From assembly GCA_965183835.1 (NCBI GenBank), contig CBCYME010000001.1, forward strand, positions 1-64,000: 64,000 nt of DNA. Reading direction: 5' to 3'. This DNA comes from OMPR01 sp965183835 (lineage in GTDB: Bacteria > Pseudomonadota > Alphaproteobacteria > Rhodobacterales > Rhodobacteraceae). The notes under the pieces are model-generated. The model saw nothing but the letters and a program-made list of their open reading frames with translations. It had not been told where the DNA came from and did no database searches. Position numbers and translations under genes: made by a program. Below are positions 59,373 through 64,000 of this stretch, piece after piece; position 1 is the first letter of the stretch, and each line of letters starts with the position of its first letter.

Positions 59373-60525
59373 ATGGGTATTTTCGACTTTCTCTCCGGCC
59401 AATTCATCGATGTGATCCATTGGGTGGATGACACCCGCGACACAATGGTCATGCGGTTCGAACGTGAAGGCCACGAGATCAAATACGGCGCCAAGCTGAC
59501 GGTTCGCGAAGGTCAGGCGGCGGTGTTTGTGCACGAGGGGCAGCTGGCAGATGTGTTCACGCCCGGGCTTTACATGCTCGAAACCAACAACATGCCAATC
59601 ATGACAACCCTGCAGCACTGGGATCACGGCTTCAAAAGCCCGTTCAAATCCGAAATCTACTTCGTCAACACCACCCGTTTCAACGACCTGAAATGGGGCA
59701 CGAAAAACCCCATCATGTTGCGCGACCCCGAATTCGGACCCACCCGCATTCGCGCGTTTGGCACCTATACGGTTCGGGTCAAAGACGCGGCGCGGTTCTT
59801 GGTCGAGATCGTCGGGACAGATGGTGAATTCACCATGGATGAAATCTCGTACCAAGTGCGCAACATCATCGTGCAGGAATTTTTCCCGTGTCATCGCAAG
59901 CTCTGGTATTCCTGTACTGGACATGGCGGCCAACACAGCAGACTTGGGCAAACTGATCGCGGCCGAGGTCTCTCCGGTTCTAGAGGGCTATGGGCTAGAG
60001 ATGCCCGAGTTCTACATCGAAAACATCTCGCTCCCACCTGCGGTTGAGGCCGCGTTGGACAAACGAACCTCGATGGGCTTGGCCGGCGATTTGGGCAAGT
60101 TCACACAGTATTCAGCCGCCGAAGCGATGACCGCGGCCGCCAACGCCCCCGGTGGCGGTGGTGGCATGGGCGCCGGATTGGGTATGGGAATGGGCATGGC
60201 AATGGCCCAACAGATGGGTTCTATGGCAGCGGGGCAACCGTCCGGCCCGTGGGGCGCGCCCGCCCCCGCTGCCGCAGCCCCCTCAGCGCCCGTGGCAGCG
60301 CCGCCCCCCCCACCGGTAGAGCATGTTTGGCATATCGCGGAAAACGGCGAAACGAGCGGTCCCTTTTCAAAGGCCAAGCTCGGGCGTATGGCGACCGAAG
60401 GTGCATTAACACGCGACACCTTTGTCTGGACCGCTGGTCAAGACGGATGGAAACGCGCCGAAGATGTCCGAGAGCTGGCCCAGTTGTTTACAATCCTGCC
60501 GCCGCCGCCACCGCCCGGAATTTAA
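59373..60525 (+). pseudogene. SPFH-domain protein with C-terminal GYF_2 domain, one +1 frameshift
   Basis: Rebuilt as about 383 residues. ATG 59373 is preceded by AAAGGACCAG. The SPFH/Band-7 part starts MGIFDFLSGQFIDVIHWVDD and contains QAAVFVHEGQLADVFTPGLY. At 59880-59884 five T residues occur where four keep the frame (QEF-SRVIASSGIPVLDMAA), after which TADLGKLIAAEVSPVLEGYG and LPPAVEAALDKRTSMGLAGD follow in the second frame. Then a Gly/Met/Ala-rich linker and a GYF_2 domain (HVWHIAENGETSGPFSKAKL, DTFVWTAGQDGWKRAEDV). The family is also called virion core-like. SPFH proteins scaffold membrane microdomains. No other decay is seen, so the extra T may be a sequencing error. Confidence 0.85.
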
Positions 60526-60528
60526 GCC

Positions 60529-61056
60529 ATGTCGCGACGAACACTTGTGAAATGGCTGCATTGGCTGAGCTTTGGAGTGATCCTATATTTCTTTGCGGTT
60601 GAACCCGAAGACATCCCATCAGACCCGGCGGCAGGTCTAAGTCTGCACGCCGGTATGGGGCTGATCCTTGCGGTCGTAGGGGTGGTATGGACTGTGCTAT
60701 ATTTGGCAAACGGGTTGACCGGACGCCCTGGGCCTAAACTCCCCGGCTGGGCGAAAACCATTCACCCGATTGGACACAAAGCCCTGCAAATAGGGGTGCC
60801 TGTGGTTCTGGCATCCGGCGCGCTTGCCGGCTTGGCCGCCCCGTTTGTGATCCACGCCTTTGGGTCCATTCCAATCAATCCAGGCTTAGGCGGCAAGGGC
60901 ATTCATGATTTCGCACAAGAGGTTCATGAGTTGATCTTTGATGGCCTGATCCTTTTGATTGCGGGCCACGTTGTGTTTCACCTGTGGCGTCATTTCTGGC
61001 TAAAAGACAATGCATTGCGGATCATGATGCCCCGCATTCTGCATAAATACCTTTAA
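60529..61056 (+). CDS. Cytochrome b561-family membrane protein
   Basis: A 175-residue protein with four TM helices. The haem-binding histidines expected for this family appear in TM1 (LVKWLHWLSFGVILYFFAVE), TM2 (LSLHAGMGLILAVVGVVWTV), and TM4 (ELIFDGLILLIAGHVVFHLW), with an additional His in TIHPIGHKALQIGVPVVLAS. This four-helix di-haem type transfers electrons from quinol in the membrane. It starts 3 bases after the SPFH-GYF gene stop, so is co-transcribed. The partner is unknown. Confidence 0.9.
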   Translation: MSRRTLVKWLHWLSFGVILYFFAVEPEDIPSDPAAGLSLHAGMGLILAVVGVVWTVLYLANGLTGRPGPKLPGWAKTIHPIGHKALQIGVPVVLASGALAGLAAPFVIHAFGSIPINPGLGGKGIHDFAQEVHELIFDGLILLIAGHVVFHLWRHFWLKDNALRIMMPRILHKYL

Positions 61057-61070
61057 GGGCTTTTTCGTTG

Positions 61071-62162
61071 ATGGCTTCTGAAACCGACCACCGCTTTCCC
61101 TGCGACCAATGTGGCGCTGATTACCGGTTTAATCCCAGCGATGGGTCGCTGACGTGTGACCATTGTGGGCATTCTGAACAGATCTCGGCAGGCCCGTGGA
61201 AGGGTGCCAGTCTGCGCGAATTGGATTTCGACGCAGCCGTGGCGCAAAAACTGCCGGCAACCGAGATCGAAGAAACCAAGGTGCTGAGCTGCCCGAACTG
61301 CGCAGCACAGGTGGAGTTCGACCCCAATACCCACGCCGCCGAGTGCCCGTTTTGCGCCACCCCAGTTGTCACCGGGACGGGCATTAACCGGCATATCAAA
61401 CCGCGCGGCGTTCTGCCCTTTGCCTTGGAGGAACGCGCGGCCCACGCGGCCATGACGGACTGGCTCGGCGGCTTGTGGTTCGCCCCAAACGGCCTAAAGC
61501 AATACGCGCGGAAAGGCAGGAAAATGCAGGGCATCTATGTCCCCTATTGGACCTTTGATGCCGATACAAAATCCAGCTATCGCGGCGAACGTGGCACCGT
61601 CTATTACGTGACCCGCACCGTCACACGCGATGGCAAGCAAGTGCAGGAACAGGTGGCAAAAGTGCGTTGGCGGTCGGTCGCTGGGCGTGTGGCCCGGTTC
61701 TTTGACGATGTGCTGGTTCTGGCGTCGTCCTCTTTGCCAAAGAAATACACCGATGCGTTGGAACCTTGGGATCTGCCGGCGCTGGAGCCCTATCAGCCAC
61801 AGTACCTCGCCGGGTTTCGGGCCGAGGCCTATACCGTTGATCTGACAGACGGTTACAAAGAAGCGCGCGCGCATATGGCGCGGGTCATCGAGCGGGACGT
61901 ACGGTTTGACATCGGCGGTGATCGCCAGCGCGTCCACGACATTGATACGGCCGTTTCGAATGTCACATTCAAACATATCCTACTGCCCGTCTGGCTGGCT
62001 GCCTACAAATATCAGGGCAAGACGTATCGCTTTGTTGTCAACGGGCGCACTGGGCGGGTTCAGGGCGAACGTCCATGGTCCGCAATCAAGATTACGATCG
62101 CCGTTGTGCTGGGGCTTTTGGTGGCTGCTGGCGTCGGTTACTTGATCGCCACGAACCAGTAA
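61071..62162 (+). CDS. Membrane protein with N-terminal zinc ribbons (TFIIB-type zinc finger-like)
   Basis: A 363-residue protein. Two zinc ribbons are seen: FPCDQCGADYRFNPSDGSLT with CDHCGH (about 8-32), and LSCPNCAAQVEFDPNTHAAE with CPFCATP (about 74-100). A middle alpha/beta region follows (GIYVPYWTFDADTKSSYRGE, TVTRDGKQVQEQVAKVRWRS, LLPVWLAAYKYQGKTYRFVV), and a single TM helix ends the chain (IAVVLGLLVAAGVGYLIATN). The family is known from cytoplasmic-facing membrane proteins with no set role. It starts 14 bases after the cytochrome b561 stop and is the last gene in the run. It is probably a partner of the SPFH protein. Confidence 0.85.
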   Translation: MASETDHRFPCDQCGADYRFNPSDGSLTCDHCGHSEQISAGPWKGASLRELDFDAAVAQKLPATEIEETKVLSCPNCAAQVEFDPNTHAAECPFCATPVVTGTGINRHIKPRGVLPFALEERAAHAAMTDWLGGLWFAPNGLKQYARKGRKMQGIYVPYWTFDADTKSSYRGERGTVYYVTRTVTRDGKQVQEQVAKVRWRSVAGRVARFFDDVLVLASSSLPKKYTDALEPWDLPALEPYQPQYLAGFRAEAYTVDLTDGYKEARAHMARVIERDVRFDIGGDRQRVHDIDTAVSNVTFKHILLPVWLAAYKYQGKTYRFVVNGRTGRVQGERPWSAIKITIAVVLGLLVAAGVGYLIATNQ

Positions 62163-62222
62163 CGCCAGCTCTTGCGCATCCCTGTTCCGGGCGGCACAGT
62201 GCCCGCAAGAGGAGACCCCACA

Positions 62223-62891
62223 ATGACATTGACCGACTTGGAAACGCTGATGAAACAGCGCCATTCCTGTCGGGCGTTTTTGCCCGATCTCGTGCCGCAA
62301 TCCCAGATTTCGGACATCATCACCACAGCCCGACGCGTTCCCAGCTGGTGCAACGCCCAGCCATGGCAGGTGACGGTGACAAGCGGTGCCGAGACAGAGT
62401 CATTTCGCGCAGCCCTGCAGGCCGAGGTCGCCAGCGGCGCCCCAAAACCGGATCTTCCATTTCCTGAAAAATACACCGGCGTCTATCAGGACCGGCGTCG
62501 CACATGTGGCTTTGCCTTGTATGACGCAGTTGGTGTCGAAAAAGGCGACCGGGTCGGGTCGGGCAAGCAGATGATGCATAACTTTGCCCTATTCGGTGCG
62601 CCTCACTGTGCAATCATCACCAGCCCCAAGGAATTAGGCGCTTACGGGGCGATGGATTGCGGTGGTTTTGTGACCGCCTTTACCCTTGCGGCCCAAGCCT
62701 TGAACGTGGCCACAATCCCGCAAGCCGCCGTGGCCTCTTACGGGCCGTTCTTGCACCGCTACTTTGACATCCCGGATGATCGGCTAATCCTATGTGCGAT
62801 TTCGTTCGGCTATGCGGATACAACCCACCCCGCCAACGGGTTCAGAACAGAACGCGCCAGGGTCGATGACATCGTGGACTGGCGCGGATGA
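62223..62891 (+). CDS. Nitroreductase family protein
   Basis: A 222-residue FMN enzyme. ATG 62223 has AGGAG upstream. The FMN-contact pattern LMKQRHSCRAFLPDLVPQSQ at the N-terminus is that of nitroreductases, then TARRVPSWCNAQPWQVTVTS and, near the C-terminus, LCAISFGYADTTHPANGFRT. They reduce nitro compounds, enones or quinones with NAD(P)H. Length is normal. It lies 60 bases after the previous operon, and the following kinase overlaps its stop by ATGA. Confidence 0.93.
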   Translation: MTLTDLETLMKQRHSCRAFLPDLVPQSQISDIITTARRVPSWCNAQPWQVTVTSGAETESFRAALQAEVASGAPKPDLPFPEKYTGVYQDRRRTCGFALYDAVGVEKGDRVGSGKQMMHNFALFGAPHCAIITSPKELGAYGAMDCGGFVTAFTLAAQALNVATIPQAAVASYGPFLHRYFDIPDDRLILCAISFGYADTTHPANGFRTERARVDDIVDWRG

Positions 62892-63799
62892 CAGACCCCG
62901 TGATGCTGTGTTGTGGTGAGGCGGTGATGGACCTTGTTCCCGCCGTCTTGTCCGACGGAGGGCACGGGTTTCGCCCTGTTCCGGGTGGGGCCGCCATCAA
63001 TACGGCCATCGCCTTGGCTCGCCAAGATACCCCCTGCAGTTTTGTCGGCGCTCTCTCCAATGATCCGATGGGCATACAGCTGTTTGCGCATATCCAAACG
63101 CAGGGGGTGGACCTTTCACACGTGACCCACAGCCCTGCCCCGACGACTGTCGCATTGGCACATGTCATTGACGGTGGCACGCGGTTTGATCTCTATGATC
63201 AGGGCAGCGCCGGGCGCAGCTATGCCACGACAGACCTGCCCGATATACCAAACAGCGCGCAAGCGCTGGTGCTTGGCGGCATCAGCCTCATTCACGCCCC
63301 AGCAGCAGACGCGTTTGAAACACTGGCTCAGCAAGCGGCCCTTGATCATCTGATCTATCTGGATCTCAACATTCGCCCCGGCTTGGTCAACGATCAAACT
63401 GCGTACCGCGCGAGATTGGCTCGGTTGATCGGGCTGGCAGATATCATCAAAGTCTCGGACGAGGATCTGGACTGGTTCGGCCCCCTGCCCGACCTTCAGG
63501 CAGACACGCTGTTGCTACATACAAAAGGTGCTGATGGGGTAACATCGGTGTTCAGGCAAGACCGCTACACGGTATCCGCACCTTTGGTCGATGTGCAGGA
63601 CACGGTTGGCGCTGGCGATATCTTCAATGCTGGGTTTCTTGCCGCCTTGTATCGCCAAGATGCACTTGAGAAACCTCTAACCCTTACGCCCACCATCCTG
63701 AAATCCGCTTTACAAGCAGGTAACCAAGCCGCCAGCTACAGCGTATCGCACCCCGGGGCCCACGCCCCTACACGACAGGACCTCACATGCGCGCCTTAA
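62888..63799 (+). CDS. PfkB-family carbohydrate kinase (fructokinase-like)
   Basis: A 303-residue sugar kinase. Signature one, near the N-terminus, is GHGFRPVPGGAAINTAIALA (sugar-binding GG), and signature two, the catalytic motif DTVGAGDIFNAGFLAAL, is near residues 236-252. ATP and sugar binding are thus supported; fructose is the likely but unproven substrate. ATG 62888 overlaps the nitroreductase stop (ATGA), and its stop overlaps the following dtd start by 13 bases, so the three genes are translationally coupled. Confidence 0.93.
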   Translation: MTDPVMLCCGEAVMDLVPAVLSDGGHGFRPVPGGAAINTAIALARQDTPCSFVGALSNDPMGIQLFAHIQTQGVDLSHVTHSPAPTTVALAHVIDGGTRFDLYDQGSAGRSYATTDLPDIPNSAQALVLGGISLIHAPAADAFETLAQQAALDHLIYLDLNIRPGLVNDQTAYRARLARLIGLADIIKVSDEDLDWFGPLPDLQADTLLLHTKGADGVTSVFRQDRYTVSAPLVDVQDTVGAGDIFNAGFLAALYRQDALEKPLTLTPTILKSALQAGNQAASYSVSHPGAHAPTRQDLTCAP

Positions 63800-64000
63800 T
63801 TCAACGTGTCACCCAAGCCAGCGTCACCGTCGAAGGGACTGTTATTGGCAAAATCGGCCCCGGCCTTTTGATACTGGTCTGCGCCATGCGAGGTGACAGC
63901 GAAAGGCAAGCCGATCAACTGGCGGCAAAAATTGCCAAACTGCGCATCTTTACCGATGACGCTGGAAAGATGAACCGCTCTGTCAAAGACATCGACGGCT
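63787..64000 (+). CDS. dtd: D-aminoacyl-tRNA deacylase, N-terminal part (3' end outside window)
   Basis: The first 71 residues, MRALIQRVTQASVTVEGTVI, GKIGPGLLILVCAMRGDSER and KIAKLRIFTDDAGKMNRSVK, are the DTD family N-terminus. The enzyme removes D-amino acids from tRNA, and also glycine from tRNA-Ala. ATG 63787 lies within the last 13 bases of the kinase gene in another frame. The C-terminal half, with the conserved NGPVT motif, lies beyond the window. Confidence 0.95.
   Translation, partial: MRALIQRVTQASVTVEGTVIGKIGPGLLILVCAMRGDSERQADQLAAKIAKLRIFTDDAGKMNRSVKDIDG

Noticed and set aside
1..64000. CRISPR arrays, prophage structural genes, tRNA or rRNA genes
   Set aside because: I found no regularly spaced repeats with unique spacers, no capsid/terminase genes and no cloverleaf sequences; the only RNA gene I can support is rnpB.

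Overview
The window looks like a chromosomal segment of a marine alphaproteobacterium of the Rhodobacterales (Roseobacter group). The evidence is the moderately high GC content, an alpha-type RNase P RNA, a DUF1127 gene divergent from a LysR regulator, fused TRAP-TAXI permeases, fused SLC13/RCK transporters and the overall protein repertoire. The genus cannot be fixed from sequence alone. Gene density is high and most genes are housekeeping or transport.

Layout. 1-7400: end of metG, a small lipoprotein, an RND efflux pair, and a CsoR/RcnR-type repressor with its own operator in front of a frameshifted MFS exporter. 7566-10575: a 3-kb nested transposon locus. An IS3-family element carries an IS110-family element, which itself carries a 117-bp antisense fragment of another IS3 OrfA. 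The outer element sits in the last codons of a DUF4041/T5orf172 gene (10553-11911). 12864-17533: TRAP-TAXI transporter and RpiR regulator. 17755-29542: yebC, two SLC13-RCK permeases, a class I glutamine amidotransferase, a BASS transporter, an FAD dehydrogenase, a YbaY-META lipoprotein-like protein, ymdB, 5-formyl-THF cyclo-ligase and mgtE. 29681-33645: guanine deaminase facing an 8-oxoguanine deaminase-like enzyme, hisN and an XRE regulator. 33994-39034: quinone reductase, LysR/DUF1127, Bax inhibitor-1, GNAT, DUF1272, a frameshifted lipoprotein and rpmG. 39656-46436: PLAT-like protein, rnpB, amidase, excalibur lipoprotein, gatC-gatA, Lrp, cupin and fatty acid desaturase. 46588-50906: UPF0173 hydrolase, two tandem SnoaL-adenylate cyclases, a creatinase-like M24 protein and an ACT protein. 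51147-54906: tiny lipoprotein, RdhA-like Fe-S protein, an OLD-family nuclease split by an in-frame amber codon, and tadA. 54969-64000: rluB, then a long co-directional run (29-aa membrane peptide, XpaC, TelA, DUF2927 lipoprotein, SPFH-GYF protein, cytochrome b561, zinc-ribbon membrane protein), a nitroreductase, a PfkB kinase and the start of dtd.

The most noteworthy items are: (i) the OLD nuclease, whose ATPase and Toprim halves lie in one frame separated by a single TAG, preceded by three GTGCACG repeats spaced exactly 11 bp; (ii) the three-layer IS nest, whose target gene can be rebuilt codon for codon; (iii) the XpaC-TelA-SPFH membrane gene run that starts with a microprotein; (iv) the tandem SnoaL-cyclase pair. 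Several otherwise intact genes carry single extra bases in short homopolymers. These may be sequencing errors and should be checked before calling pseudogenes.
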